This document shows positions 26,333-35,879 of a DNA stretch of 64,000 nt, piece after piece. A program made the position numbers and the translations under genes. This DNA is from Agreia sp. Leaf210 (lineage in GTDB: Bacteria > Actinomycetota > Actinomycetes > Actinomycetales > Microbacteriaceae). Under the pieces are notes generated by a model. That model did no database searches, was not told where the DNA came from, and saw nothing but the letters and a program-made list of their open reading frames with translations. The stretch is from the NCBI RefSeq assembly GCF_001421485.1, contig NZ_LMKK01000001.1, positions 253,717-317,716 on the forward strand. Direction: 5' to 3'. Positions within the stretch are counted from its first letter, which is position 1. Every line of letters starts with the position of its first letter.

Positions 26333-27331
26333 TCAGCCGACGGCCTGCACGAAACCGTCTGAGCGCTCCGCCTCAGCGGCCAGGTGGGCGAGGCGCTCGG
26401 GCAACTCGATTCCCTTCCGTGCCATGGACTGCGCCCACAGCCGACCCGCCCGGTAGCTCGACCGCACCAGCGGCCCGGCCAGAACGCCGAGGAAGCCGAT
26501 CTCCTCTGCCTCCTGCTTGAACGCGACGAACTCCTCGGGCTTGACCCAGCGCGACACCGGAAGGTGGCGAGGGGTCGGACGCAGGTACTGCGTCAACGTG
26601 ATGATGTCGGTGCCGGCGTCGTGCAGATCCTGCAGTGCCTGACTCACCTCGGCCGGCTCCTCGCCCATGCCGAGGATGAGATTGGACTTCGTGATGAGCC
26701 CGGCGTCGCGGGCCTGCGTCAACACATCGAGCGATCGCTCGTATCGAAACGCGGGGCGGATGCGCTTGAAGATGCGCGGCACGGTCTCGACGTTGTGGGC
26801 GAACACCTCAGGCCTCGACGAGAATACCTCCGCGAGCAGATCGCTGTTGCCCGAGAAGTCGGTGGCCAGGATCTCGACCCCCGTGCCGGGATTACGACGG
26901 TGGATCTCGCGCACGGTCTCGGCGTGCAGCCAGGCACCCTCGTCCGGTAGGTCGTCGCGGGCGACTCCGGTGACGGTCGCATAGCGCAGGTTCATCTTCT
27001 CGACCGACTCGGCGACGCGCCTCGGCTCGTCGGTGTCGTAGTCGGCGGGCTTGCCTGTGTCGATCTGGCAGAAGTCGCAGCGGCGGGTGCACTGAGACCC
27101 ACCGATGAGGAACGTCGCCTCGCGGTCCTCCCAGCACTCGAAGATGTTCGGGCACCCGGCCTCCTGGCAGACGGTGTGCAACCCCTCGTCTTTCACGAGG
27201 CTCTGCAGGGCGCGGTACTCGGGCCCGAAGCGCGCCTTCGTCTTGATCCACTCCGGCTTCTTCTCGATGGGCGTCTCGGCGTTCCTGATCTCGAGGCGCA
27301 GCAGTTTGCGCCCCTCGGGCACGGCGCTCAC
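26333..27331 (-). CDS. lipA: Lipoyl synthase
   Basis: 332 aa radical SAM enzyme that inserts sulfur into octanoyl groups on lipoyl domains. Auxiliary cluster [12 protein letters not shown], radical SAM motif CTRRCDFCQ, and the C-terminal VRSSYRAG serine ligand region are all present. GTG 27331 overlaps the lipB stop by GTGA; the longer upstream frame is shadow. Works directly after LipB. Confidence 0.97.
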   Translation of the reverse strand: MSAVPEGRKLLRLEIRNAETPIEKKPEWIKTKARFGPEYRALQSLVKDEGLHTVCQEAGCPNIFECWEDREATFLIGGSQCTRRCDFCQIDTGKPADYDTDEPRRVAESVEKMNLRYATVTGVARDDLPDEGAWLHAETVREIHRRNPGTGVEILATDFSGNSDLLAEVFSSRPEVFAHNVETVPRIFKRIRPAFRYERSLDVLTQARDAGLITKSNLILGMGEEPAEVSQALQDLHDAGTDIITLTQYLRPTPRHLPVSRWVKPEEFVAFKQEAEEIGFLGVLAGPLVRSSYRAGRLWAQSMARKGIELPERLAHLAAEAERSDGFVQAVG

Positions 27332-27996
27332 GCGGCGACCTCCGCGACGGCGTCGGCAGAGAAGCCCGCGAGCGCCGACGAATCGGCGAACCGTTCGGCG
27401 ATGAGCGGAGCGACATCGCTCGGCGTGACGATGCGACCGAGACACTCGCTGATCGTCGTCACCCCCGCGTCGCGGATGCCGCACGCCACGATTCGCGAGT
27501 AGGGCGCGAGGCTGTTGCTGCAATTCAGGGCGAACCCATGCATCGTCACACCATGGGCGATCCGGATGCCGATGGCCGCGATCTTGAGATCCGTTCCGTT
27601 CGCCGAGACCCAGACCCCCGACCGCCCCTCGACGCGTCCGCACTCCACGCCGAGCTCATCGAGCACCTCGATGAGAACGCCCTCGAGACGGCGCACGTAA
27701 CCCACGACATCGACAGGCTCCGCGAGTCGCAGAATGGGGTAGCCGACCAGTTGGCCGGGCCCATGCCAGGTGATCTTGCCGCCCCGGTCGACGTCGACGA
27801 CCGGGGTGCCGTCGGTGGGCCGTTCCGACGCATCCGTTCGTCGGCCTGCCGTGTACACGGACTGGTGCTCGAGCATGATGAGAGTGCCGGGCGAGCGACC
27901 ACCGACCACCTCGTCGTGGATGCTGCGCTGCATAGCCCAGCCCTCTCGATACTCCAGTGCGTCGTCGCCGAATCCGGCAAGGAGAAGCTGCGTCAT
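27328..27996 (-). CDS. lipB: Octanoyl-[ACP]:protein N-octanoyltransferase
   Basis: 222 aa. It transfers octanoyl from ACP to apo-lipoyl proteins. [17 protein letters not shown] carries the conserved lysine and glycine-rich site; [12 protein letters not shown] and [11 protein letters not shown] contain the catalytic Cys/Lys neighbourhood. Leaderless TAGACT promoter. First gene of lipB-lipA. Confidence 0.96.
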   Translation of the reverse strand: MTQLLLAGFGDDALEYREGWAMQRSIHDEVVGGRSPGTLIMLEHQSVYTAGRRTDASERPTDGTPVVDVDRGGKITWHGPGQLVGYPILRLAEPVDVVGYVRRLEGVLIEVLDELGVECGRVEGRSGVWVSANGTDLKIAAIGIRIAHGVTMHGFALNCSNSLAPYSRIVACGIRDAGVTTISECLGRIVTPSDVAPLIAERFADSSALAGFSADAVAEVAA

Positions 27997-28002
27997 GCCG
28001 GA

Positions 28003-28008
28003 AGTCTA
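28003..28008 (-). promoter_or_regulatory. -10 hexamer TAGACT, leaderless promoter of lipB
   Basis: TAGACT, TCCGGC, ATG on the minus strand. Confidence 0.55.
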
Positions 28009-28035
28009 ACTATTTAATAGACGCAGTCCAATTAA

Positions 28036-31000
28036 TCACGCCGGCTGGTTGTCGCCGACGCGCTGGCCGACGACGGCCGACACCCCGTCTTGTCGCATCG
28101 AGACTCCATAGAGGGCGTCGGCGATCTCCATCGTGCGCTTCTGATGCGTGATCACGATGAGCTGACTCGTCTTTCGCAGGTCTTCGAAAATGGTGAGCAG
28201 CCGGCCGAGGTTGGCGTCGTCGAGAGCTGCCTCCACCTCGTCCATGATGTAGAACGGGCTGGGTCTGGCCTTGAAGATCGCGATCAGCAGCGCGACCGCA
28301 GCCAGCGATCGCTCGCCGCCCGACAGCAGCGAGAGCCGTTCGATCTTCTTGCCAGCGGGTTTCACCGAGACCTCGATGCCTGTGGTGAGCAGATTCGATG
28401 GATCGGTGAGGCTGATGCTGCCCGTGCCGCCCGGGAAGAGAATCGGGAACACCTCTTGGAACGCCGCCTTCGTGTCGGTGAAGGCCTCGTCGAAGATGAC
28501 CTGCATCTTCACGTCGATCTCGTCGATGATCGTGAGCAGGTCTGTTCGGGTCTTGGTGAGGTCGGTCAGCTGCTCGGTGAGGAACTTGTGCCGCTGCTCC
28601 AGCGCGTCGAACTCCTCGAGTGCGAGCGGGTTCACGCGGCCCAGCTCGGCGAGCTTGCGTTCGGCCTTCGCCAATCGGGCCTGCTGCTGCGCGCGATCGA
28701 AGGGGATGCCCGCGGTCTGCCCCTCGACGGGCTCAGGCGACGGCGTATCGGAGGGGATCAGCTCGTCGGGGCCGTACTCGGAGACGAGCACGTCTTCGAC
28801 GAGACCGAGCTCGCTGCCGACGCGCTCGAGCACGCTCGACAGATGCAGCTTCTTCTCATAGATCTGCAGCTCGAGTCCGTGCACGTTCTCGGTGATCGCC
28901 TGCAGACGCTCGCGCAATGCCGCTTCGTCTCGGCGCAGGGCGAGCAGCTCCTGATTCTGTTCCGCGCGCTCCGCCTCGGCGCGAGCCTGTTCGAGGCGCG
29001 CCTCAGCCACCGAGGCCTCCACCGAGCTGAGCACCGCGGGCAGTGCTTCGACCACGTCGGTCGCCGCCTCGACCTGACGGCGCCGGATCACGGCTCGGCG
29101 GGCCGCCTCTTCGGCCGCTGCACGGTCTGCCTCGACCTGCTTCTCGAGGGCGGCTCGACGAGCCTCCTCGGCGCGCACCCGCTCGCGAGCTGTCTCCAGC
29201 TGGAGCCGCGCGCCGATCTCCCGCTCCCTGGCGCTCTCGAGCTCGGCGTACAGCGCATCGCGCTGACTCACGTCGAGCATCGGGCGCGGGCGGGACTGCG
29301 CGGTCTCGAGTTCGTCCTTCGCCGTCGCCGCCGCCCGCTCGGCCTGGGCGACAGTCTCCTCCGAGGCCGCGAGGGCCGTACTGAGCCGGTCGAACTCACC
29401 CGTCGACGCGTCGAGTTGTGCCTTGAGCCTGGCGAGCTTCTCGGTCTGCGCGGCGAGCGCGGAGTCGAACTCGCGGAGAGCCGCCAGGGCGTTCGCCGAC
29501 TGCTCCTTAGCCACCTGCACTATTCCGCGCTGCTCGGCGAGGGCGAATTTCGCCCGCTCGATCAACGAGCGCGTCTCGTCGAGGCTCACCGAAGCGGTGT
29601 CGCGCTCGGCGCGCAGCTCGATGCGGCTGCGCTTGGCTCCCGATCCCCCGCGCAGCACGTACTCGGTGAGTACGTCTCCCGATCGAGTGATGAGGGTGGC
29701 GCCCGCGTGCTTCGACACCGTCGGCCAGACCTCGCGGGCGGTCGCCAGGTCGTCGACGACGAGCGTTCGGGCAAGCAGTCCGCGCACGCCGGAAGGCGCG
29801 GTGATCACATCGGCAGCCGCGATCACCCCGGCCACAGCGGATGCGATGGGCGAGGCGACCTCGTCGGCGACCGAATCGGAGGGGTCGGCCACGACGATCT
29901 CGACGCGACCCAGCTCGTCACTGTGCGCCAGGTCGATGGCGGTGCGCGCGGCATCCGGGGTCTCGGCGAGTACGGCATCGGCCAGCGTGCCGAGGGCTGC
30001 CGCGATCGCGGCCTCGAAGCCCGGCTTGGCGGTCACGTTGTCGGCCACGAGTCCGAGCACGCCCGGAACCTTGGCGGCAATCAGATCGGTGGTGCCGTCT
30101 TTCTGGTCGAGGGCGAGCGTCAGAGCGCTCGTTCGGGCGGCGAGTGCATCCCGTTCGCGCTCGTGGCCGTGCAGCGTCTCGCGCAGGATCTCGATCTCGG
30201 CCTCGGCCTCGAACAGGCGGGCCTGCGCGAACTCGTAGGCCTCGTCGAGGTCGGTCTCCGACGTTCCTGAGACCGCGGCCTCTGCTTCGAGGAGGGCGAA
30301 TTCTGCCTGCGCCGACTCTCGTCGGGCGGTCGCGGCCTCGAGGGCGTTGGTCTGCCGCAGCACCTCGCCGCGAACGGCCGCCAGACGCGAGTTCGCCGTG
30401 TCGACCTGGCCCTGCAGCTTGGAGATCTCGAGGTCGTGCCTCGAGACGAGGGCACTCTGCGCCGCGATCTCCTCGTCGACCGAGTCGAGCGCAGAGCGCG
30501 CCGTCACGGAGTCGGCCTGCGCAGCAGTGAGAGCCAGCTCGGCCGCGGCGACCTCGCCGCGAAGCCGAACGATCTCGTCGGCCGCGTCGGCGACCATCTG
30601 CGGCGTGACCGTGGGCCCTGCGGCCGTACCCTCGGCATCCGACCCCAGCAGCGCGAGCCGTTGATTCGCCAGAGTGAAGAGCCCGCGCAGGCGCTCCTGC
30701 ACCGACTCGAGACCGAAACTCGTTCGCCGTGCGATGTCGACGGCATCGCCCACCTGAGCGTTCTCGATTCGCGCCACCCGAAGCTGATTCTGCTCGAGGC
30801 GCTCCTGCAGCACGATGCGCTCGGTGCGGCGCTCGTTCTCGGTTCGTCCGTGTTCGGAGAGCGCGGTGCGCAGCGTCACGACCTCGTCTGCGAGAAGCCG
30901 GGCGCGCGCATCGCGAACGACCATGGCGATCGACTGCGCCTCTTTCGCGACCTCGGCCTGGCGCCCCAGGGGCTTGAGTTGACGCCGGATCTCGCCGGCG

Positions 31001-31581
31001 AGGTCGCTGAGGCGCGTGAGGTTGGCCTGCATCGCCTCGAGCTTGCGCTGCGTCTTCTCCTTGCGGCGACGATGCTTGAGGATTCCTGCGGCCTCCTCGA
31101 TGAACCCTCGACGCCCCTCGGGTGTAGCGTGCAGCACGGCGTCGAGCTGGCCCTGACCGACGATCACGTGCATCTCGCGCCCGAGGCCGGAGTCGCTCAG
31201 CAGCTCTTGCACGTCGAGAAGGCGGCACCCCTCTCCGTTGATCGCGTACTCGCTGCCGCCGTTGCGGAAGAGCGTGCGGCTGATCGTGACCTCGGAGTAG
31301 TCGATCGGCAGCGCACCGTCGGAGTTGTCGATGGTGAGGATGACCTCGGCCCGGCCGAGGGGCCCCTTGGTGGCCGTGCCGGCGAAGATGACGTCTTCCA
31401 TCTTGCCGCCGCGCAGCGTCTTCGCGCCCTGCTCGCCCATGACCCAGGCGAGGGCGTCGACGACGTTGCTCTTGCCCGACCCGTTCGGGCCGACCACGCA
31501 GGTCACCCCGGTCTCGAACGCGAAGGTGGTGGGGTGAGCGAACGACTTGAAGCCCTTGAGGGTCAGGCTCTTCAGATACAC
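28036..31581 (-). CDS. smc: Chromosome segregation protein SMC
   Basis: 1181 aa condensin ATPase. Walker A GPNGSGKSNVVDAL near residue 32, long coiled coil with Arg/Glu/Ala-rich heptads, hinge at about 500-650 (GVLGLVADNVTAKPGFEAAIAAALG, in part), second coil, then signature LSGGERSLAA and Walker B FYIMDEVEAALDD. Near residues 947-954 the sequence PSPEPVEG derives from a REP-like DNA repeat. Start ATG 31581. Partners ScpA/ScpB are not in the window. Confidence 0.97.
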   Translation of the reverse strand: MYLKSLTLKGFKSFAHPTTFAFETGVTCVVGPNGSGKSNVVDALAWVMGEQGAKTLRGGKMEDVIFAGTATKGPLGRAEVILTIDNSDGALPIDYSEVTISRTLFRNGGSEYAINGEGCRLLDVQELLSDSGLGREMHVIVGQGQLDAVLHATPEGRRGFIEEAAGILKHRRRKEKTQRKLEAMQANLTRLSDLAGEIRRQLKPLGRQAEVAKEAQSIAMVVRDARARLLADEVVTLRTALSEHGRTENERRTERIVLQERLEQNQLRVARIENAQVGDAVDIARRTSFGLESVQERLRGLFTLANQRLALLGSDAEGTAAGPTVTPQMVADAADEIVRLRGEVAAAELALTAAQADSVTARSALDSVDEEIAAQSALVSRHDLEISKLQGQVDTANSRLAAVRGEVLRQTNALEAATARRESAQAEFALLEAEAAVSGTSETDLDEAYEFAQARLFEAEAEIEILRETLHGHERERDALAARTSALTLALDQKDGTTDLIAAKVPGVLGLVADNVTAKPGFEAAIAAALGTLADAVLAETPDAARTAIDLAHSDELGRVEIVVADPSDSVADEVASPIASAVAGVIAAADVITAPSGVRGLLARTLVVDDLATAREVWPTVSKHAGATLITRSGDVLTEYVLRGGSGAKRSRIELRAERDTASVSLDETRSLIERAKFALAEQRGIVQVAKEQSANALAALREFDSALAAQTEKLARLKAQLDASTGEFDRLSTALAASEETVAQAERAAATAKDELETAQSRPRPMLDVSQRDALYAELESAREREIGARLQLETARERVRAEEARRAALEKQVEADRAAAEEAARRAVIRRRQVEAATDVVEALPAVLSSVEASVAEARLEQARAEAERAEQNQELLALRRDEAALRERLQAITENVHGLELQIYEKKLHLSSVLERVGSELGLVEDVLVSEYGPDELIPSDTPSPEPVEGQTAGIPFDRAQQQARLAKAERKLAELGRVNPLALEEFDALEQRHKFLTEQLTDLTKTRTDLLTIIDEIDVKMQVIFDEAFTDTKAAFQEVFPILFPGGTGSISLTDPSNLLTTGIEVSVKPAGKKIERLSLLSGGERSLAAVALLIAIFKARPSPFYIMDEVEAALDDANLGRLLTIFEDLRKTSQLIVITHQKRTMEIADALYGVSMRQDGVSAVVGQRVGDNQPA
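28720..28743. repeat. REP-like repeat inside smc
   Basis: CCTCGACGGGCTCAGG core, the recurrent extragenic-repeat type that reads as PSPEPVEG. It is in frame and lies between the second coil and the C-terminal ATPase part. Confidence 0.6.
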
Positions 31582-31660
31582 CCGAGGCCCTCCGCTTCGT
31601 TCCGACTGCCCGTGATTGCTCTACGGTACCGAACAGGCGCGAAACCGGGGGCGAGGCTCG

Positions 31661-32539
31661 TCAGCAATGCTCGAACGCGTGGCCGGGCTCGTTCTCGGCG
31701 ACGAGGTTGCGGTCACGGAGGATGGTGGTGGCGGGCCGGTCGCCGGATGCGCAGATCTCGTCGAACGGGGCTGAGAGGTCGTCGGTGTACTCGATGTCGA
31801 TGACCGCGTCGCCGTACACCTCGGCGTAGGCGCCGCACTCCTCGAAACGCACGCATTCCTCGGTGACGGCGAAGTCGAAGCCCGCCTCCGTGCGCCCGCG
31901 CTCGCCCAGCTCGGCCGAGTTCTTCTGCCCGATCGCCATGGCGCGCCCGTGAGCGCGGTCGGCGAAGAGCTTCGCGAGCGCCAGGTTGTCATCGACGCTG
32001 AGGCGCCCCTCGCTGCGCGAGTACGTGTCGAGATTGTCGATCTCGACGGCGTCGAAGCCCTTGTCTGCGCAGATCTCGATCGATGCGCCGATCATGCGCG
32101 AGATGCGCTGCCTCTTCTCAGGGCTCGAGGTGTCGAGAATGAATTCGTCGGGCCAGTTCGGATCGATGATGGCGTGGCCTGCGTCATCCCGCAGCACGAG
32201 GTCGGGGTTGTCGATGTTCCACCGCTCGTCGTCTCCGGGCTGGGATTGGAAGCCGTTGACGTAGCAGATCGAGTACACGCCCTCCGCGGGCTCGGAGGTG
32301 CTGTCGCGCGCGACCATCTTCACCGCGTCATCGACGTCGTAGCTGCCGCCGAGCTGGTAGTCCGCCGGCTCGCCGAATGGGGGAAGCGTGACGCCGTCGA
32401 CAGCCGCTGTGATGACGTAACTCGGCGTCGGGGTAGGCATGGCATCGGATGAGCCGTTCGACGCGCACCCTGCGGCGAGGACGACGACCGTGAACGCCGT
32501 GACGCCTCCGGCTGACAGTGTCTTGATCGAGCTCCGCAT
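31661..32539 (-). CDS. GH114-like (endo-alpha-1,4-polygalactosaminidase type) lipoprotein
   Basis: 292 aa exported lipoprotein; the lipobox VLAAGC lies near residue 25, then Asn/Ser/Pro-rich linker TPTPS. The domain shows GVYSICYVNGFQSQPGDDERW, GFDAVEIDNLDTY and AIGQKNSAELG, fitting the GH114/TM1410 barrel. Start: ATG 32539 has TAGCAT 7 nt upstream; ATG 32548 is an alternative. It may act on a galactosamine-containing surface polymer. Four cysteines near the C-terminus could form disulfides. Confidence 0.78.
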   Translation of the reverse strand: MRSSIKTLSAGGVTAFTVVVLAAGCASNGSSDAMPTPTPSYVITAAVDGVTLPPFGEPADYQLGGSYDVDDAVKMVARDSTSEPAEGVYSICYVNGFQSQPGDDERWNIDNPDLVLRDDAGHAIIDPNWPDEFILDTSSPEKRQRISRMIGASIEICADKGFDAVEIDNLDTYSRSEGRLSVDDNLALAKLFADRAHGRAMAIGQKNSAELGERGRTEAGFDFAVTEECVRFEECGAYAEVYGDAVIDIEYTDDLSAPFDEICASGDRPATTILRDRNLVAENEPGHAFEHC

Positions 32540-32546
32540 AGCGCTC

Positions 32547-32552
32547 ATGCTA
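32547..32552 (-). promoter_or_regulatory. -10 hexamer TAGCAT before the GH114-like gene
   Basis: TAGCAT, seven bases, ATG 32539 on the minus strand. Confidence 0.4.
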
Positions 32553-32628
32553 GGCGGCGTACGCTTGATCCGCCGCCTCGCATACTTCGCGCCGGGGCAT
32601 CGCTCACTGATTGGACGCTCCCGAAGGA

Positions 32629-33858
32629 ATGGCTCACTCCCCGATCGTCTCCCCTGGAGCCGCGCTGACACCCGCCGAACTGAGCCGGTATTCGCGGCAA
32701 CTCACTCTGCCCCAGATCGGCATGAACGGCCAGAGGCGGCTCAAGGCCTCGCGCGTTCTCGTGCTCGGAGCGGGCGGACTCGGCTCCCCCATCCTCACCT
32801 CCCTCACCGCCGCGGGCGTCGGAACGATCGGTGTCGTGGACTCCGACACCGTCGAGCCCTCGAATCTTCAGCGCCAGACTCTGTTCAGCACTGCCGATGT
32901 CGGCAGGCAGAAGGCCGTCGCCGCGGCCGACGCCTTGGCCGAGCTCAATCCGCTGATCGACGTCGTTCCCCTGGTGACGCGCCTGACCTCGGCGAACGTG
33001 CTCGCGCTTGTGGCCGACTACGACGTGATCGTCGACGGCACCGACAACTTCGAGACCCGCTATCTCGCCCACGACGCGGCGAAGCTGCTGGACAAGCCCT
33101 ACGTCTGGGGGTCTGTGCTGCGCTTCGACGGCCAGGCGACCGTGTTCTGGGCTGCGCCTCCGGCCTCCCTCGGCCAGGGCGTCACGGTGCGCGATCTCTT
33201 CGCCGAAGAACCCGCGGCCGACGAGGGCGAGACGTGCGCCACCGCGGGCGTTCTCGGATCGATCTGCGCGTCGATCGGCTCGGTCATGGCGACCGAGACC
33301 ATCAAACTCCTGCTCGGGTTCGGCGAGCTGCTGCTCGGCCGCCTGCTCGTGCACGACGGTCTGGATGCGACGTGGCGCGAGATCCGCTTCGGCCCGGCCG
33401 CTCGCGATGCTGCTCCCCGAGAGCGCGCGGCCGCATCTTTCTCCTCTTCACCCGCCACCCCGCAAACGAAAGGCACTCCCGTGACCCAGCCCGACGCATC
33501 CACCGCCCAGCCCGAGCCGTCGGCCGAACGGCTGACCCCCGCCCAGCTGAAGGATCTGCTCGACGCCCGCGCGCGAGGCGAGCAGAAATTCGTGCTGGTC
33601 GACGTGCGCGAGCCGTGGGAGCGCGACATCGTCGCTATCGAGGGATCGGAGCTGATTCCGATGAGCCAGCTACTGAGCGACGAGGCGCGCGAGAAGATGC
33701 CGCAGGACGACAGGGTGATCCTGTACTGCCACCACGACGGGCGCTCGGGCCAGGCCCGCGACTACATGGCGCAGAACGGCTGGTCGAACATCTCCGACCT
33801 CGGCGGCGGGGTCGACGCGTGGGTCACCGAGATCGAGCCCGACAAGGCTCGGTACTGA
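32629..33858 (+). CDS. MoeB/ThiF-type adenylyltransferase with C-terminal rhodanese domain
   Basis: 409 aa. The E1-like domain activates the C-terminal Gly-Gly of MoaD (or ThiS): RYSRQLTLPQIGMNGQRRL, ATP loop LVLGAGGLGSPIL, DTVEPSNLQRQ. After a Ser/Pro/Ala linker at about 265-305 comes a rhodanese domain with the sulfur-carrying Cys in YCHHDGRSGQ. The family's zinc-binding CxxC pairs are not obvious: only ETCATAGV is seen. ATG 32629 chosen; GAAGGA directly abuts it, so TTG 32611 or a later start is possible. It fits the moaD/moaA genes nearby. Confidence 0.85.
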   Translation: MAHSPIVSPGAALTPAELSRYSRQLTLPQIGMNGQRRLKASRVLVLGAGGLGSPILTSLTAAGVGTIGVVDSDTVEPSNLQRQTLFSTADVGRQKAVAAADALAELNPLIDVVPLVTRLTSANVLALVADYDVIVDGTDNFETRYLAHDAAKLLDKPYVWGSVLRFDGQATVFWAAPPASLGQGVTVRDLFAEEPAADEGETCATAGVLGSICASIGSVMATETIKLLLGFGELLLGRLLVHDGLDATWREIRFGPAARDAAPRERAAASFSSSPATPQTKGTPVTQPDASTAQPEPSAERLTPAQLKDLLDARARGEQKFVLVDVREPWERDIVAIEGSELIPMSQLLSDEAREKMPQDDRVILYCHHDGRSGQARDYMAQNGWSNISDLGGGVDAWVTEIEPDKARY

Positions 33859-33886
33859 CGCGCTCGCGCCTGTCGTCCGTCTGGGG

Positions 33887-33892
33887 CAGAGT
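33887..33892 (+). promoter_or_regulatory. -10-like hexamer CAGAGT, leaderless promoter of the DinB-like gene
   Basis: CAGAGT, CGTCGT, ATG 33899: same spacing as the other leaderless genes, weaker hexamer. Confidence 0.35.
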
Positions 33893-33898
33893 CGTCGT

Positions 33899-34471
33899 AT
33901 GGACGACAAAGAGATTCTGCACACCTATCTGCGGCGCGGGCGCGACAGCCTGCTGACGAAGATCGATGGGCTCAGCGACTACGACGCCCGCCGACCGCTG
34001 ACCCCGACGGCCACGAATCTGCTCGGTCTCGTGAAACATGTCGCGGGCGTGCAACTCGAATACTTCGGTGTGACGTTCGGTCGACCCGCCGACCGCACGG
34101 TCTCCTGGCTCGCCGAGGATGCGGCGGACGATGCCGACATGTGGGTTCCCGCCGCCGAGTCGCGCGCCGACATCATCGAGTTCCACCATTACTCAGCGGC
34201 GCACAGCGATGCCACGATCGATGCCCTCAGCCTCGACGCGATCGGCGACGTGCCGTGGTGGCTACCGGAGACCCGCCGCGTCACACTGCACCAGATTCTC
34301 GTGCACGTGATTGCAGAGACCGCTCGGCATGCGGGGCACGCCGATATTCTGCGCGAGAGCATCGACGGAGAGGTGGGCCTGCGAGACGCAGACCCGAACA
34401 TCCCGGGACGCTCAGCAGAGGAGTGGGCCCTCTATCGCGCCATGATCGAGGCTGAGGCGCGCCGTGCCTAG
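33899..34471 (+). CDS. DinB family (DUF664) protein
   Basis: 190 aa four-helix bundle. Metal-type histidines in LVKHVAGVQLEYFG, ILVHVIAETARHAGHADI. Members include thiol-dependent S-transferases using mycothiol or bacillithiol; this one is uncharacterised. Its stop overlaps the convergent moaD stop in a CTAG tetranucleotide. Confidence 0.85.
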   Translation: MDDKEILHTYLRRGRDSLLTKIDGLSDYDARRPLTPTATNLLGLVKHVAGVQLEYFGVTFGRPADRTVSWLAEDAADDADMWVPAAESRADIIEFHHYSAAHSDATIDALSLDAIGDVPWWLPETRRVTLHQILVHVIAETARHAGHADILRESIDGEVGLRDADPNIPGRSAEEWALYRAMIEAEARRA

Positions 34472-34707
34472 CCGCCGGCGAACGGGGGCAGCACGTCGAG
34501 GCGGTCGCCGTCGCGCAGCACGATGTCTCGATCGGTCGTCGAGACCTCGTTGAGAATGAAAGAGCAGCGCGCGAAAACCGCACGGGGATCCTCGCCCAAC
34601 TCGTCGAGCAGGGCGCCGATCGTGTGTTCGTCTCCGATCGAGCGCGTCTCTTCGGCCACGCCCGTGGCAGCCTTGGCCGCGGCGAAGTACCTCACCTGAA
34701 CCTGCAC
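34468..34707 (-). CDS. moaD: Molybdopterin synthase small subunit MoaD
   Basis: 79 aa ubiquitin-like sulfur carrier ending VLPPFAGG; the terminal Gly-Gly is thiocarboxylated by the MoeB-type protein and donates sulfur to precursor Z with MoaE. It starts 1 nt after moaA ends, on the same strand. Confidence 0.93.
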   Translation of the reverse strand: MQVQVRYFAAAKAATGVAEETRSIGDEHTIGALLDELGEDPRAVFARCSFILNEVSTTDRDIVLRDGDRLDVLPPFAGG

Positions 34708-34708
34708 G

Positions 34709-35809
34709 TCAGCCTCCGATCGCGCTCATGGATCGGGCAGGCTGTTCGAAGCCGGAGGCGTTGATGCCGTGCCCGGATGGCTTCGCCCACATTGCCGCGC
34801 GCCAGAGGTCGGCGATCGCCTCGTCGGTCGCCCCACCGCGGAGCAGCGCGAGCAGGTCGGTCTCTCCCTCGGAGAAGAGGCAGCTGCGAACCCCACCCTC
34901 GGCGGTGATGCGGGTGCGGCGGCAATCGTCGCAGAAGTTCTCGGTGACGCTCGCGATGATGCCCACCATGCCGAGCAGCTCGCCGGTCGGGTCGGACTTC
35001 TCGCGCACCTGGTAGAGCTCGGCCGGGGCTCCGTCGCGCGGAGCCTCATCGGGCGTGAGCACGTAGCGCACCTCGAGCTTCTCGCGGATCTGGGCAGCGG
35101 TGATCATTCCGTCGCGCGTCCACGAGTGATCGGCATCCAGCGGCATCTGCTCGATGAAGCGCAACTGATGACCGCCCGCCAGAGCCCACTCGAGCAATTC
35201 GACACCCTGGTCGTCGTTGATGCCCGGCATCAGCACGGCGTTGATCTTCGTGCGCTCGAGGCCCACGGTGCGCAGCTCATCGATGCCCTCGAGCACGCGG
35301 TTGAGGAACGGCCGGCGGGTGATCGTGGCGAAGGTCTCGGCGCAGATCGAATCAAGCGACACGTTGACCCGGTCCAGGCCCGCCGCGGCGAGCGCCTCCG
35401 CGCGACTCTTCAGCCCGATCGCGTTGGTCGTGAGAGAGATCTCGGGACGGGGCTCGAGGGCCGCGCAGTCTTCGATGATCTCGACCAGGTCTTTGCGCAG
35501 CAACGGCTCGCCACCCGTGAATCGAATCTGCCGTACTCCGAGCTCGTGCACGGCGATGCGGGCGAGGCGCGCGATCTCTTCGCGGGTCAGGAGCTTGGGC
35601 CCGGCCAGGAACGGCAGTCCTTCGGCGGGCATGCAGTACGTGCAGCGCAGATTGCACTTGTCCGTCAACGAGATGCGCAGATCGGTGGCCGTGCGACCGA
35701 AGCGGTCGAGCAGGCCGGCCGCGGCGGGGCGATCGGATGCCTGCGGCTGGCCGGGCGTCACAGCGGTGCCCCGGATCGGGATCGTCGGCATGCCGAGCGT
35801 GATGCTCAT
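34709..35809 (-). CDS. moaA: GTP 3',8-cyclase MoaA
   Basis: 366 aa radical SAM enzyme for the first step of molybdopterin synthesis. N-terminal cluster CNLRCTYCMPAEG, C-terminal cluster NFCDDCRRTRI with a later Cys in SCLFSEGE, and the C-terminal Gly-Gly needed for activity (SAIGG). A leaderless TAGGCT promoter precedes the ATG 35809. Pairs with moaD downstream. Confidence 0.97.
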   Translation of the reverse strand: MSITLGMPTIPIRGTAVTPGQPQASDRPAAAGLLDRFGRTATDLRISLTDKCNLRCTYCMPAEGLPFLAGPKLLTREEIARLARIAVHELGVRQIRFTGGEPLLRKDLVEIIEDCAALEPRPEISLTTNAIGLKSRAEALAAAGLDRVNVSLDSICAETFATITRRPFLNRVLEGIDELRTVGLERTKINAVLMPGINDDQGVELLEWALAGGHQLRFIEQMPLDADHSWTRDGMITAAQIREKLEVRYVLTPDEAPRDGAPAELYQVREKSDPTGELLGMVGIIASVTENFCDDCRRTRITAEGGVRSCLFSEGETDLLALLRGGATDEAIADLWRAAMWAKPSGHGINASGFEQPARSMSAIGG

Positions 35810-35815
35810 TCACCC

Positions 35816-35821
35816 AGCCTA
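35816..35821 (-). promoter_or_regulatory. -10 hexamer TAGGCT, leaderless promoter of moaA-moaD
   Basis: TAGGCT, GGGTGA, ATG on the minus strand. Confidence 0.55.
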
Positions 35822-35879
35822 CGTCGTTCCTCGGCGACCGGACCGTGCTGCTGCTCGCTACGTTTGTCGAGACGACGTG

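Noticed and set aside
28090-30270. 726-codon open frame opposite smc
   Set aside because: Antisense shadow of the SMC coiled-coil region, rich in Arg/Leu/Glu with no domain.
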